Source: an uncultured Bacteroidales bacterium
GTDB lineage: Bacteria > Bacteroidota > Bacteroidia > Bacteroidales > UBA932
Assembly: GCA_944323445.1 (NCBI GenBank)
Contig: CALUSM010000015.1
Coordinates: forward strand, 1-57,637
DNA length: 57,637 bases
Direction: 5' to 3'
Part shown: positions 16,087 to 28,195 of the stretch, one piece after another
Layout: every line of letters starts with the position of its first letter
How positions within the stretch are numbered: position 1 is the stretch's first letter
Position numbers and translations under genes: made by a program
The notes under the pieces: generated by a model
Databases searched by the model: none
What the model saw: only the letters and a program-made list of their open reading frames with translations
Told to the model about the DNA's origin: nothing

Positions 16087-17193
16087 ATGGAAAAGAAAGA
16101 GAAAAAAGGCTCAATATTCGACTCCACCATCGAGGCCTTCCAGTCGTTCCTCCGGGTGCCCAATACCGTCACTAAGAGAGGCTCGCACGTAAGGGACTGC
16201 AACGACCTCAAGAGAGTCATGATCATCGTGGTGGTCGCCCTGATCCCCACTTTCCTCTTCGGTATCTATAACATCGGCGACCAGCACAATCTCGCCGCAG
16301 GAGGTGACATGACCTTCTGGGCAAAAGTGTGGTACGGATTCCTCAAGATACTTCCCCTCTACCTCGTATCCTACATCGTAGGTCTGGGCATCGAGTTCGC
16401 ATCGGCTCAGATCCGCGGACATGAGGTCAATGAGGGATACCTCGTTACCGGTATGATCATCCCCCTGATCGTGCCCATCACCACCCCCCTCTGGATCCTC
16501 GCCCTCGCAGTGGCCTTTGCCGTCATCATCGGCAAGGAGGTATTCGGAGGCACAGGCATGAACATCTGGAACCCCGCCCTCATCGCCAGGGCATTCCTTT
16601 TCTTCGCCTACCCTGCCAGCATGTCGGGTGACAAGGTATGGGTCGCCGGCGTGGACGGATATTCCGGAGCGACACCCCTCGCGGACGCGGCTCTCGGCAA
16701 TTTCTCCAATATGCCCTCGGCCCTGGACATGTTCCTCGGATTCATCCCCGGATGTCCCGGTGAGACCTCTACGGTAGCTATCCTCATCGGCGCCGCCATC
16801 CTGCTGTTCTTCGGAGTGGCAAGCTGGAAAATCATGCTGTCCACAGTTGTCGGAGCACTGGCCGTAGGCTACCTCTGCAACGCCCTTGCTCCTGACGCAT
16901 CGTCCTATCTCGCACTTCCCGCATGGGAGCACCTGATCATGGGCGGATTCGCTTTCGGAGCAGTCTTCATGGCCACCGACCCCGTGACCTCGGCCCAGAC
17001 CGAGACCGGCAAGTGGATCTACGGTTTCCTGATCGGAGCCTTCACCATCATCCTCAGAGTGTTCAACCCCGGTTACCCCGAGGGAATGATGCTGGCCATC
17101 CTGCTCATGAACACCTTTGCTCCTCTGATTGACTACTGTGTAGTTCAGAGGAACATCAAGAACCGTCTCAAGAGAGCTCAAATCAATCAATAA
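16087..17193 (+). CDS. nqrB: Na+-translocating NADH:quinone reductase subunit B
   Basis: A polytopic membrane subunit (368 residues) that holds riboflavin and a covalently bound FMN and forms part of the sodium channel. The flavinylation site is the Thr of GYSGATP (Thr196). FGGTGMNIWNPALIARAFLF, SAQTETGKWIYGFLIG and the last helix (EGMMLAILLMNTFAPLIDY) are family hallmarks. FMN attachment needs an ApbE-type transferase, which is not in the window. The gene lies 5 bp after nqrA and 14 bp before nqrC. Confidence 0.95.
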   Translation: MEKKEKKGSIFDSTIEAFQSFLRVPNTVTKRGSHVRDCNDLKRVMIIVVVALIPTFLFGIYNIGDQHNLAAGGDMTFWAKVWYGFLKILPLYLVSYIVGLGIEFASAQIRGHEVNEGYLVTGMIIPLIVPITTPLWILALAVAFAVIIGKEVFGGTGMNIWNPALIARAFLFFAYPASMSGDKVWVAGVDGYSGATPLADAALGNFSNMPSALDMFLGFIPGCPGETSTVAILIGAAILLFFGVASWKIMLSTVVGALAVGYLCNALAPDASSYLALPAWEHLIMGGFAFGAVFMATDPVTSAQTETGKWIYGFLIGAFTIILRVFNPGYPEGMMLAILLMNTFAPLIDYCVVQRNIKNRLKRAQINQ

Positions 17194-17207
17194 GGGAGAA
17201 TCACACT

Positions 17208-17963
17208 ATGAATACCAACAGTAACACATATACTATCATCTACTCCACCGTCATGGTGGTGATCGTGGCTGCTGTTCTCGCGTACGTGTCCGTATCCCTG
17301 AGCGGCAAGCAGCAGGCCAACGTGAATACCGAGACCCGCCAGAGCATCCTGTCCTCCGTAAACCTCGGACAGGGCGCCGATGAGGCCTCCGACAAGAACG
17401 CCTACGTAGAGCAGGAGTTCAACAAGTACATCACCGACTCCTATCTGGTCGACGCACAGGGCAACAAGGTGGAAGGAGACGCATTCTCCCTCGCCCTGAC
17501 AGCAGGTCTGAAATCCCAGTACGACATCATGAAGCAGGCCAATCCCGATGTCTCGAAGCTCACCCTCCCTGTCTTCGTCTGCACCCTGGACGACGGCAGC
17601 AAGGTCGAGATCTTCCCCGTCTACGGAGCCGGTCTGTGGGGTCCTATCTGGGGCTATGTATCCCTCAAGGATGACTACAACACCATCTACGGAGCCACCT
17701 TCCTCCACAAGGGCGAGACTCCCGGTCTGGGCGCCGAGATAGCCACACCTACGTTCAGCGGCCAGTTCATCGGCAAGTCCATCTTCGACGGAAGCAGCCT
17801 GGTATCCGTGACAGTAGTCAAGGGTGGCGCTCCCGAAGGCTCCGCTCATGAGATCGACGCCATCTCCGGCGGCACCATCACCAGCCGTGCCCTGGAGAAC
17901 GCCATCCGTCAGTGGCTCGAATATTATGAACCTTATCTTGAAAAACAGAAAGCTGAAAGATAA
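17208..17963 (+). CDS. nqrC: Na+-translocating NADH:quinone reductase subunit C
   Basis: A 251-residue subunit with one N-terminal membrane helix (about residues 8-30) and a periplasmic FMN-binding domain. The covalent FMN site is Thr223 in DAISGGTITSRA; the more common form is SGAT, so an extra Gly replaces Ala. LWGPIWGYVSLKDDYNTIYG and HKGETPGLGAEI are conserved family blocks. It is followed by nqrD after 2 bp. Confidence 0.94.
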   Translation: MNTNSNTYTIIYSTVMVVIVAAVLAYVSVSLSGKQQANVNTETRQSILSSVNLGQGADEASDKNAYVEQEFNKYITDSYLVDAQGNKVEGDAFSLALTAGLKSQYDIMKQANPDVSKLTLPVFVCTLDDGSKVEIFPVYGAGLWGPIWGYVSLKDDYNTIYGATFLHKGETPGLGAEIATPTFSGQFIGKSIFDGSSLVSVTVVKGGAPEGSAHEIDAISGGTITSRALENAIRQWLEYYEPYLEKQKAER

Positions 17964-17965
17964 TC

Positions 17966-18577
17966 ATGAAAAAGGAAATATATCAAAACCCGTTTTTCAA
18001 GGCCAACCCGGTAACGGTCTTAGTCTTGGGTATCTGCTCCTCACTGGCAGTTACCGTAAAGCTTGAGCCTGCCTGCGTGATGGCTCTCTCGGTTACCTTC
18101 GTGACCGGATTCTCAAGCTTGTTCGCATCCCTCCTCAGAAATACGATTCCCAACCGTATACGTATCATCGTGCAGCTGGTGCTCGTATCCCTGTTCGTGA
18201 TTCTCATCGACCAGTTCCTCAAGGCATACGCCTACGATGTCAGCAAGCAGCTCTCCGTGTACGTCGGTCTGATCATCACCAACTGTATCATCATGGGCCG
18301 CATCGAGGCCTTCGCCCTCGGCAACAAGCCCTGGCCCTCATTCGTTGACGGTATCGCCAACGGTCTCGGCTACGGTATGATTCTCGTGGCTCTGGCCTTC
18401 ATCCGCGAGCTCCTGGGCTCCGGTACTCTGTTCGGACATCAGATCATTCCTGACGGCTGGTATGAAGCCGGATACATGAACAACGGCCTGATCATCCTGC
18501 CTCCCATGGCCCTGATCCTGGTAGGTCTGTTCATCTGGCTGCAGAGAGGCATTCAGAAAGAGCTTATCGAAAAATAA
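17966..18577 (+). CDS. nqrD: Na+-translocating NADH:quinone reductase subunit D
   Basis: A 203-residue integral membrane subunit with about six helices. The two cysteines known to bind, with NqrE, a [2Fe-2S] cluster in the membrane are visible in LGICSSLAVT (about residue 28) and ITNCIIMGR (about residue 110). NKPWPSFVDGIANGLGYG and FIRELLGSG are typical. It starts 2 bp after nqrC and ends 15 bp before nqrE. Confidence 0.95.
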   Translation: MKKEIYQNPFFKANPVTVLVLGICSSLAVTVKLEPACVMALSVTFVTGFSSLFASLLRNTIPNRIRIIVQLVLVSLFVILIDQFLKAYAYDVSKQLSVYVGLIITNCIIMGRIEAFALGNKPWPSFVDGIANGLGYGMILVALAFIRELLGSGTLFGHQIIPDGWYEAGYMNNGLIILPPMALILVGLFIWLQRGIQKELIEK

Positions 18578-18592
18578 TAAAAGCACATCACT

Positions 18593-19207
18593 ATGGAATA
18601 TTTAAGTCTATTTGTCAAGTCGATATTCGTCGACAATATGATTTTCGCATACTTCTTGGGGATGTGCTCATTCCTGGCTGTATCGAAGAATGTCAAGACG
18701 GCCTTCGGCCTGGGTATCGCAGTGATCTTCGTAATCCTCGTCACCCTGCCTATCAACTACTTGCTCAACAAGTTCTTCCTCACCCCCGGAGCCATGTCCT
18801 GGATCAGCCCCGCTCTCGCTGACCTCGACCTGAGCTTCCTGAGCTTCATCATCTTCATCGCCGTCATCGCGGCCATCACTCAGCTCGTGGAGATGATCGT
18901 GGAGAAATTCTCCCCCGCCCTGTACTCGTCACTGGGTATCTTCCTGCCCCTTATCGCAGTGAACTGCGCCGTGATGGGTGCCTCCCTCTTCATGCAGGAA
19001 AGGGACTTCGCCAACCTCGGCTACGCCACAGTCTATGCCCTCGGTTCCGGTATCGGCTGGTTCCTCGCCATCGTGGCTATCGCTGCCATCCGCGAGAAAC
19101 TCGCCTACTCCAACGTTCCCAAGCCTCTCAAGGGCCTCGGAATCTCATTCATCATCACCGGCCTCATGGGTATCGCGTTCATGAGCTTCATGGGTATTCA
19201 ATTATAG
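18593..19207 (+). CDS. nqrE: Na+-translocating NADH:quinone reductase subunit E
   Basis: A 204-residue membrane subunit related to NqrD in inverted topology. [20 protein letters not shown] opens the protein; the cluster cysteines lie in [12 protein letters not shown] (about residue 25) and [10 protein letters not shown] (about residue 125). [18 protein letters not shown] is also typical. It is separated from nqrF by 12 bp that contain AGGAGG-like purines, one of the rare Shine-Dalgarno-like sites here. Confidence 0.95.
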   Translation: MEYLSLFVKSIFVDNMIFAYFLGMCSFLAVSKNVKTAFGLGIAVIFVILVTLPINYLLNKFFLTPGAMSWISPALADLDLSFLSFIIFIAVIAAITQLVEMIVEKFSPALYSSLGIFLPLIAVNCAVMGASLFMQERDFANLGYATVYALGSGIGWFLAIVAIAAIREKLAYSNVPKPLKGLGISFIITGLMGIAFMSFMGIQL

Positions 19208-19219
19208 GAGGACTGAAGT

Positions 19220-20479
19220 ATGACTACATTACTTATAGTATCAATCATCACATTCCTGGTAGTAACCCTGATCCTGGTCGCCCTCCTGCTGGTGGCCAAG
19301 GCCAAGCTGACTCCCCAGGGCAATGTCAAAATCGACATCAACAACGGCGAGAGAGTCCTCGATGTCAATCCCGGCTCCTCCCTGCTGACCACCCTCTCCA
19401 ATGAGAAGATCTTCCTTCCCTCTGCCTGCGGCGGCGGCGGAAGCTGCGGCATGTGCAAATGCCAGGTGCTCTCCGGCGGCGGCAGCATCCTGCCCACCGA
19501 GGTAGGATTCTTCACCCGCAAGCAGCAGCAGAACAACTGGAGGCTCGGATGCCAGGTCAAGGTGCGTGAGGACCTCAAGATCCTCGTACCCCAGAGCATC
19601 CTCGGCATCAAGAAGCTCGAGTGCGAGGTGGTAAGCAACAAGAACGTGGCCACCTTCATCAAGGAGTTCGTAGTGAAGCTCCCCGCAGGCGAGCACCTCA
19701 ACTTCCGCTCCGGCGGCTACATCCAGATCGATATCCCCAAATACGATATTGACTACAAGGATATGGACATCGAGGAGCCCTACAGGGCCGACTGGGAGAA
19801 GATGGGAGTGTTCAAGCTGCACGCCCACAACTCCGAGCCTACCTTCAAGGCCTACTCCATGGCCAACCACCCTGCAGAGGGCGACATCATCATGCTCAAC
19901 GTCCGTATCGCCACCCCTCCCTTCGACAGGGCTAAGAACGGCTTCATGAACGTGCCTCCCGGAATCAGCTCGTCCTACATCTTCTCCCGCAAGCCGGGTG
20001 ACAAGGTGATCATCTCGGGCCCTTACGGAGAGTTCTTCATCCCGGACAACGCACCTGCTGACCAGGAGTTCATCTTCATCGGCGGCGGTGCCGGTATGGC
20101 TCCCATGAGAAGCCACATCATGCACCTGTTCAAGACCGAGAAGACAGCCCGCAAGGTCAACTTCTTCTACGGTGCCCGCAGCCTGAAGGAGGCCTTCTAC
20201 CTCGAGGACTTCCACGAGATAGAGCGCGAGTTCCCCAACTTCAAGTTCCACCTGGCCCTCGACCGTCAGGATCCCGAGGCCGACGCAGCCGGAGTGGCAT
20301 ACAAGGTCGGATTCGTGCACAACGTCCTCTACGAGACCTACCTCAAGAACCACGAGGCTCCCGAAGACTGCCTCTACCTGATGTGCGGACCTCCGATGAT
20401 GACCCAGTCCGTCCTCAAGATGCTGGACAGCCTCGGAGTACCTCCCGAGAACATCCTCTTCGACAACTTCGGTTCATAG
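19220..20479 (+). CDS. nqrF: Na+-translocating NADH:quinone reductase subunit F
   Basis: The NADH-entry subunit, 419 residues. One N-terminal membrane helix (about 3-26) is followed by a plant-type [2Fe-2S] domain with Cys70, Cys76, Cys79 and Cys111, then a ferredoxin-NADP+-reductase-like FAD domain (KAYSMANHP) and an NADH domain (FIGGGAGMAPMRSH and YLMCGPPMM near the end). The gene is strongly biased to C-ending codons, like the rest of the operon, as expected for high expression. A terminator lies 37 bp after its stop. Confidence 0.96.
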   Translation: MTTLLIVSIITFLVVTLILVALLLVAKAKLTPQGNVKIDINNGERVLDVNPGSSLLTTLSNEKIFLPSACGGGGSCGMCKCQVLSGGGSILPTEVGFFTRKQQQNNWRLGCQVKVREDLKILVPQSILGIKKLECEVVSNKNVATFIKEFVVKLPAGEHLNFRSGGYIQIDIPKYDIDYKDMDIEEPYRADWEKMGVFKLHAHNSEPTFKAYSMANHPAEGDIIMLNVRIATPPFDRAKNGFMNVPPGISSSYIFSRKPGDKVIISGPYGEFFIPDNAPADQEFIFIGGGAGMAPMRSHIMHLFKTEKTARKVNFFYGARSLKEAFYLEDFHEIEREFPNFKFHLALDRQDPEADAAGVAYKVGFVHNVLYETYLKNHEAPEDCLYLMCGPPMMTQSVLKMLDSLGVPPENILFDNFGS

Positions 20480-20515
20480 TCCTTCCCGGACCCACAACCG
20501 ACAGCTTAACCAAAC

Positions 20516-20550
20516 AAAGCCCGGACAGGATCAATCCCGCCCGGGCTTTT
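20516..20550 (+). terminator. nqr operon terminator
   Basis: The arms AAAGCCCGG and CCGGGCTTT, separated by 16 nt, form a strong stem, followed by a short T-run. It lies just after nqrF and before the oppositely directed tmRNA terminator. Confidence 0.8.
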
Positions 20551-20587
20551 CATTTCAGAAAATTTCAGAAAGGCAACGCCCATTTCT

Positions 20588-20616
20588 ACAAAAAGGCCGC
20601 CGAAGCGACCTTTTTG
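20588..20616 (-). terminator. tmRNA terminator
   Basis: The stem is built from ACAAAAAGG and CCTTTTTGT plus CGC/GCG, with one internal mismatch and a CGAA tetraloop. On the minus strand it follows the mature 3' end of tmRNA directly and ends in TTTTTGT. The symmetry could also stop leftover nqr transcription from the other side. Confidence 0.75.
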
Positions 20617-21009
20617 TGGAGATGGGCGGACTCGAACCGCCGTCCAAACACAGCACCCGAGTGCTTTCTACATACTTAGTCTTCCTTTGATTTTCGGGAA
20701 ACGGCTGCGGGAAGACGCGCCACCGGATCCTTATCCCTTGAAACTTAGGTCATCTTAAGGGAGTCAATGACCGCATCCTGCTTGAATGATACCCCGTGTG
20801 CCGGACATAGCAGGCGGAAAGTCCGGCGGGATACTCGTCGCTATCGCCCTGGGCGACCGCGATTAAGGTAGTAAACCTGGTTTACTTACGCAGCGAGTGC
20901 ATAGTTGTTGTTGCCAGTTATGGCTTCGTAACCTTGATGACGGGGTGGGTCACCTGCCCCGGTATGCTTACAGTCAGACGTCTTGTGCTGTCAAAACCAA
21001 AACATCCCC
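20617..21009 (-). ncRNA. ssrA: Transfer-messenger RNA (tmRNA)
   Basis: The RNA rescues stalled ribosomes. The tRNA-like ends pair: the 5' end GGGGATG pairs with CATCTCC at the 3' end, and the T-arm GGTTCGAGTCC is present at the 3' end. CCA is not encoded after the discriminator A. The tag reading frame ends at a TAA at 20886-20888 and reads GNNNYALAA from 20915. Bacteroidota tags usually read G-E-N/T-N-YALAA, so Asn replaces Glu at the second place. Length about 393 nt. A textbook promoter lies upstream, overlapping the end of the next gene. Confidence 0.93.
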
Positions 21010-21022
21010 ATAATTCTGACTG

Positions 21023-21052
21023 CAAAGATACACAAAAAACGTACCGGGTCAA
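21023..21052 (-). promoter_or_regulatory. tmRNA promoter
   Basis: On the minus strand TTG at 21052-21050 is followed after exactly 19 bp by TATCTTTG at 21030-21023, the best match to the Bacteroidota -33/-7 consensus in the window. The -33 part touches the stop codon of the phosphodiesterase gene. Confidence 0.75.
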
Positions 21053-23097
21053 GATTTTTTTATCGTGGGATATGCAATCCTCTCATGATACACCTGCTCC
21101 AGTCGCTCCTTGAACATCCTCTTGACCGTTTCAATCTCCTTTATGGAGATGTCCGCCTCCACCAGCTGTGAATCTGACAGACGCTTGCTGATGATGGAAT
21201 CGACGAGTGTCGATATGCTCTCCGTTGTATAGTCCTTCAAAGAGCGGGAAGCGGCCTCGACGGCATCCGCCATAAGCACGATCACCTGCTCCTTGGTCAT
21301 AGGCAGCTGGCCGTGATACATGAACGGGTCCTTGTTCCCTGGATCTCCACCGGCATTGCAGTACTGTGCATAGAAATAGAAAGTCAGGGATCTGGCATGA
21401 TGAGTCCTGATAAAGTCTATCACAACCTCTGGCAGCTTATGCCTGCGGGCTATCTCCACCCCGTCATCCACATGACGGATAATCTGCTGCGCGCTCTCCT
21501 CTGGCGAAAGCCCCTCGTGATAGTTGAAACCTGCAGGAGCGTTCTCTACAAAACACTGAGGATTCTTCATCTTTCCAATATCATGATACAAAGCACCTAC
21601 CCTAGTCAATATCATGTCTGCTCCTATCTCGCGGGCAGCTTCCGATGCCAGATTTGACACCTGCAGCGAATGCTGGAATGTCCCTGGCGCCTTCTGCGAA
21701 AGTTCCCTCAGAAGCCTGTTGTTGGTGTCCGACAAGTCCACCAGGCGGAAATGTGAGACGAGCGAGAAGACTCTCTCGAAGATAAACGCCACTGGATAGG
21801 CCGCCACTACAAGCAGGGAATTGACTGCGATACGGAAGATATCCCTGGGATCGAAGAGCGTGAGGGTACCGTCCTGCGAGAGCAGAAATCCGATATACGC
21901 CAACGACATTCCTATGAATATGAAGAGCGAGTTGAGGAACTGCACCCATCCGCTGTTGAAATACTTGAATGACACTATGGCGATAATGCCTCCTGTCAGG
22001 TTCATCATGTAAAGTTCCACACCGCTGTCGCTCTGAAACAGCAATGGAAGGAGCATGACCGTATATATCGGGAAAACATATCTGCGCTTGAAGAAAATCA
22101 TCAGGTATATGGCAAATACCGCGTAGGGAATGAAGTAGAGAAAGTCCGCACTCAGATTCCTTATGACGACAGTGAGCACGAACAGCAGGACATACAGAGT
22201 CAGAATGAAATAGAATGCCTTGCGGTGACTGATTATCTCCTTGCGCGTAAAATAGATTACCGCGAACAGCGAGGCCACAATCAGCAGGCACAGGATAAAA
22301 TGACCTGAACCCAGCCCCAGGGAGGACTCCGCATAACCGTAAGTCATCTCATACTCACGCTTGAAAGAGTCCAGCAGCTGCTCTATCTCCGTTGTCACAA
22401 TCTCCCCCTCGGACACTATAAGCTGCCCGGCATACACCATACCTTTGGTCGGAGAGATATAATCCACGGCCTCCTTGTGGAAAAGTTCTGTCCTGGCCTG
22501 GTCATACACGAGGTTCGGAACGATGAAGTCTCCTATCCTGTATGCGGTATACACGGAATCCGGATCGTAGACAGGGAAACTCATCGACAGATAGTACTTT
22601 ATGTAGCCCTCAGCCTTCTTGAAGGTATACACCTCGGACACCGGCACTTCCTGGGCACGCTTGTCCCTCTGCACCACTATCGTGCCTCCCGCAGGCGTCT
22701 CCTCTATGTCCGGAAGTATGCCCACTGAATATATCTTGTAGAGGGACTCCACTATAAAATAAAGGAGATGGTTATTGACGCTGTCCCTTCCCTGGAGGGA
22801 ACGCAGGCGCTGCACCTGGACGTTTGCCACGGCATTGTCAAATTCGAAATAGGGAATGACCTGCGAAGCCTTCTCCTCTTTTTCCAGCAACAGCTCATGC
22901 TCCGTCTTGAGAATAGGGAAATCTATCGGAGAGAGCAGGGTCTCATAGACCCACGGACGTCCGGCCTGATAAATGTACTTGAACTTGCCCTCCTCCGGGA
23001 AGAGCAGCACTGTTATCACCAGCGTCACAAGCAATGATATGTATATCTTAGGATCCTTAAGAAAATTGTTCTGTTCCATCTGATTGTTTTTTCTCAT
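21049..23097 (-). CDS. 7TM-HD domain phosphodiesterase, PgpH-like
   Basis: A 682-residue membrane protein with an N-terminal helix (about 18-36), a 7TMR-HDED-type extracellular region to about residue 260, seven membrane helices (about 265-460) and a C-terminal HD domain. The HD motif is HSLQVSNLASEAAREIGAD then LYHDIGKMKNP. Firmicute relatives (PgpH) hydrolyse cyclic di-AMP; the same activity is likely here. The start may be MRKNNQ or the internal MEQNNF seven codons in. The gene sits between the spt-like gene and ssrA, all on the minus strand. Confidence 0.85.
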   Translation of the reverse strand: MRKNNQMEQNNFLKDPKIYISLLVTLVITVLLFPEEGKFKYIYQAGRPWVYETLLSPIDFPILKTEHELLLEKEEKASQVIPYFEFDNAVANVQVQRLRSLQGRDSVNNHLLYFIVESLYKIYSVGILPDIEETPAGGTIVVQRDKRAQEVPVSEVYTFKKAEGYIKYYLSMSFPVYDPDSVYTAYRIGDFIVPNLVYDQARTELFHKEAVDYISPTKGMVYAGQLIVSEGEIVTTEIEQLLDSFKREYEMTYGYAESSLGLGSGHFILCLLIVASLFAVIYFTRKEIISHRKAFYFILTLYVLLFVLTVVIRNLSADFLYFIPYAVFAIYLMIFFKRRYVFPIYTVMLLPLLFQSDSGVELYMMNLTGGIIAIVSFKYFNSGWVQFLNSLFIFIGMSLAYIGFLLSQDGTLTLFDPRDIFRIAVNSLLVVAAYPVAFIFERVFSLVSHFRLVDLSDTNNRLLRELSQKAPGTFQHSLQVSNLASEAAREIGADMILTRVGALYHDIGKMKNPQCFVENAPAGFNYHEGLSPEESAQQIIRHVDDGVEIARRHKLPEVVIDFIRTHHARSLTFYFYAQYCNAGGDPGNKDPFMYHGQLPMTKEQVIVLMADAVEAASRSLKDYTTESISTLVDSIISKRLSDSQLVEADISIKEIETVKRMFKERLEQVYHERIAYPTIKKS

Positions 23098-23105
23098 TAA
23101 TAAAG

Positions 23106-23134
23106 GAAGCTCCCCGCCCGGGACGGAGAGCTTC
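23106..23134 (-). terminator. Weak hairpin between the spt-like gene and the 7TM-HD gene
   Basis: Arms GAAGCTC and GAGCTTC enclose a GC-rich loop. It lies 45 bp after the stop of the palmitoyltransferase-type gene and ends 9 bp before the start of the next. The T-run is short, so read-through is possible. Confidence 0.4.
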
Positions 23135-23178
23135 TCAGTGCATTGAGCCGCCGGATCTCCGGTATGCTGAACTGTGTC

Positions 23179-24438
23179 CTAACCGATGGCCTTGTCCTGG
23201 ATGTCGCTGCCGTCGTATTCTCCCGCGTCAAGTTTTTTCTTGGCCTCCGAGAACGCATCGAGAGTGTACTGCACGTCCTCAAGGGTATGCGCCGCGGTGG
23301 GAATGATCCTGAACATGATGACTCCCTTGGGCACGACAGGGTATACGACCACAGAGCAGAACAGGTTGTAGTTCTCCCTGAGATCCACGAGCATGTTGGT
23401 GGCCTGAGGCACGGTGCCGTGGATAAAGACAGGGGTAACGCAGGCCTGGGCCAGTCCGATATCGAATCCTCTCTCCCTGAAACCGTCCTGCAGGGCACGG
23501 GTGACTGTCCACAGCTTCTCGCGCAGACGGTCTCCCTCGGGTCCGCGGATGATCTCAAGTCTCTTCAGACAACCTTCGACGATGGGCATGGGCAGTGACT
23601 TGGCGTAGATCTGGGAGCGGAGGTTGTAGCGGAGATAGTTGATGATGGACTTGGGACCGGCAACGAAACCGCCGATGATCGCCATGGACTTGGCATAGGC
23701 GCCGATATACAGGTCGATGCCGTCCATCACTCCGAAATGCTCGGATGTTCCGCGTCCGTGAGGACCCATCACGCCGAAACCGTGGGCATCGTCTATCAGG
23801 ATACGGAACTGATATTTCTTCTTGAGAGCCACGATCTGGTCCAGAATGCCGAGAGCTCCGGTCATGCCGTAGACGCCCTCGGTGATGAGCAGCACTCCTC
23901 CGCCGGTCTCCTCGCAGACCTTGAGAGCACGCTGAATCGTCTTCTCGCATTTCTCTATGTCATTATGAGGATATACCATCCTCTTGCCCATGTGCAGACG
24001 GCAGCCGTCGATGAGGCAGGCATGGGCTTCGGAGTCATAGACGATGACATCGTGACGGTTGACGAGAGCGTCGATAGTGGAGACAATGCCCTGATAGCCG
24101 AAGTTGAACAGGAATGCGTCCTCCTTCTGCTCGAACTCGGCCAGCTCCCTCTCAAGTCTCTCATGCAGGGATGTCTGACCAGACATCATCCTGGAACCCA
24201 TGGGATAGGCCAGTCCCCAGCGGGCCGCGGCCTCGGCGTCCACCTTGCGGATCTCCGGATGGTTGGCCAGTCCGAGATAGTTGTTGAGGCTCCAGCAGAG
24301 AACCTCGTGGCCGTTGAACATCATCCTCGGAGCTATCTCACCCTCGAGCTTGGGAAAAGTGAAATATCCGTGGCCTCTTGCGCGGTACTGTCCCAGGGGA
24401 CCTCCCTCGTCTTTGTTTATTCTCTCAAAAATATCCAT
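23179..24438 (-). CDS. spt: Alpha-oxoamine synthase, probable serine palmitoyltransferase
   Basis: A 419-residue PLP enzyme of the class that joins an amino acid to an acyl-CoA. Features are SLNNYLGLANHPEI, YPMGSRMMSGQTSLHERLE, the glycine-rich DDAHGFGVMG and the PLP lysine in AYAKSMAIIGGFVAG. The N-terminal phrase MDIFERINKDEGGPLGQY and the C-terminal tail beyond the core are like the Bacteroides enzyme that makes 3-ketodihydrosphingosine. The alternative is 2-amino-3-ketobutyrate CoA ligase (Kbl), whose start is different. No threonine dehydrogenase is near, which favours the sphingolipid role. It lies 20 bp after gyrB. Confidence 0.75.
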   Translation of the reverse strand: MDIFERINKDEGGPLGQYRARGHGYFTFPKLEGEIAPRMMFNGHEVLCWSLNNYLGLANHPEIRKVDAEAAARWGLAYPMGSRMMSGQTSLHERLERELAEFEQKEDAFLFNFGYQGIVSTIDALVNRHDVIVYDSEAHACLIDGCRLHMGKRMVYPHNDIEKCEKTIQRALKVCEETGGGVLLITEGVYGMTGALGILDQIVALKKKYQFRILIDDAHGFGVMGPHGRGTSEHFGVMDGIDLYIGAYAKSMAIIGGFVAGPKSIINYLRYNLRSQIYAKSLPMPIVEGCLKRLEIIRGPEGDRLREKLWTVTRALQDGFRERGFDIGLAQACVTPVFIHGTVPQATNMLVDLRENYNLFCSVVVYPVVPKGVIMFRIIPTAAHTLEDVQYTLDAFSEAKKKLDAGEYDGSDIQDKAIG

Positions 24439-24458
24439 AATCTGGTAAATTAAATGAT

Positions 24459-28191
<3,733 letters not shown>

Positions 28192-28195
<4 letters not shown>

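Noticed and set aside
19241..20353. Long antisense frame under nqrF, and similar long antisense frames under nqrB, the fused dehydrogenase and gyrB
   Set aside because: The sense genes are certain; C-ending codon bias leaves the opposite strand open, giving long shadow frames.
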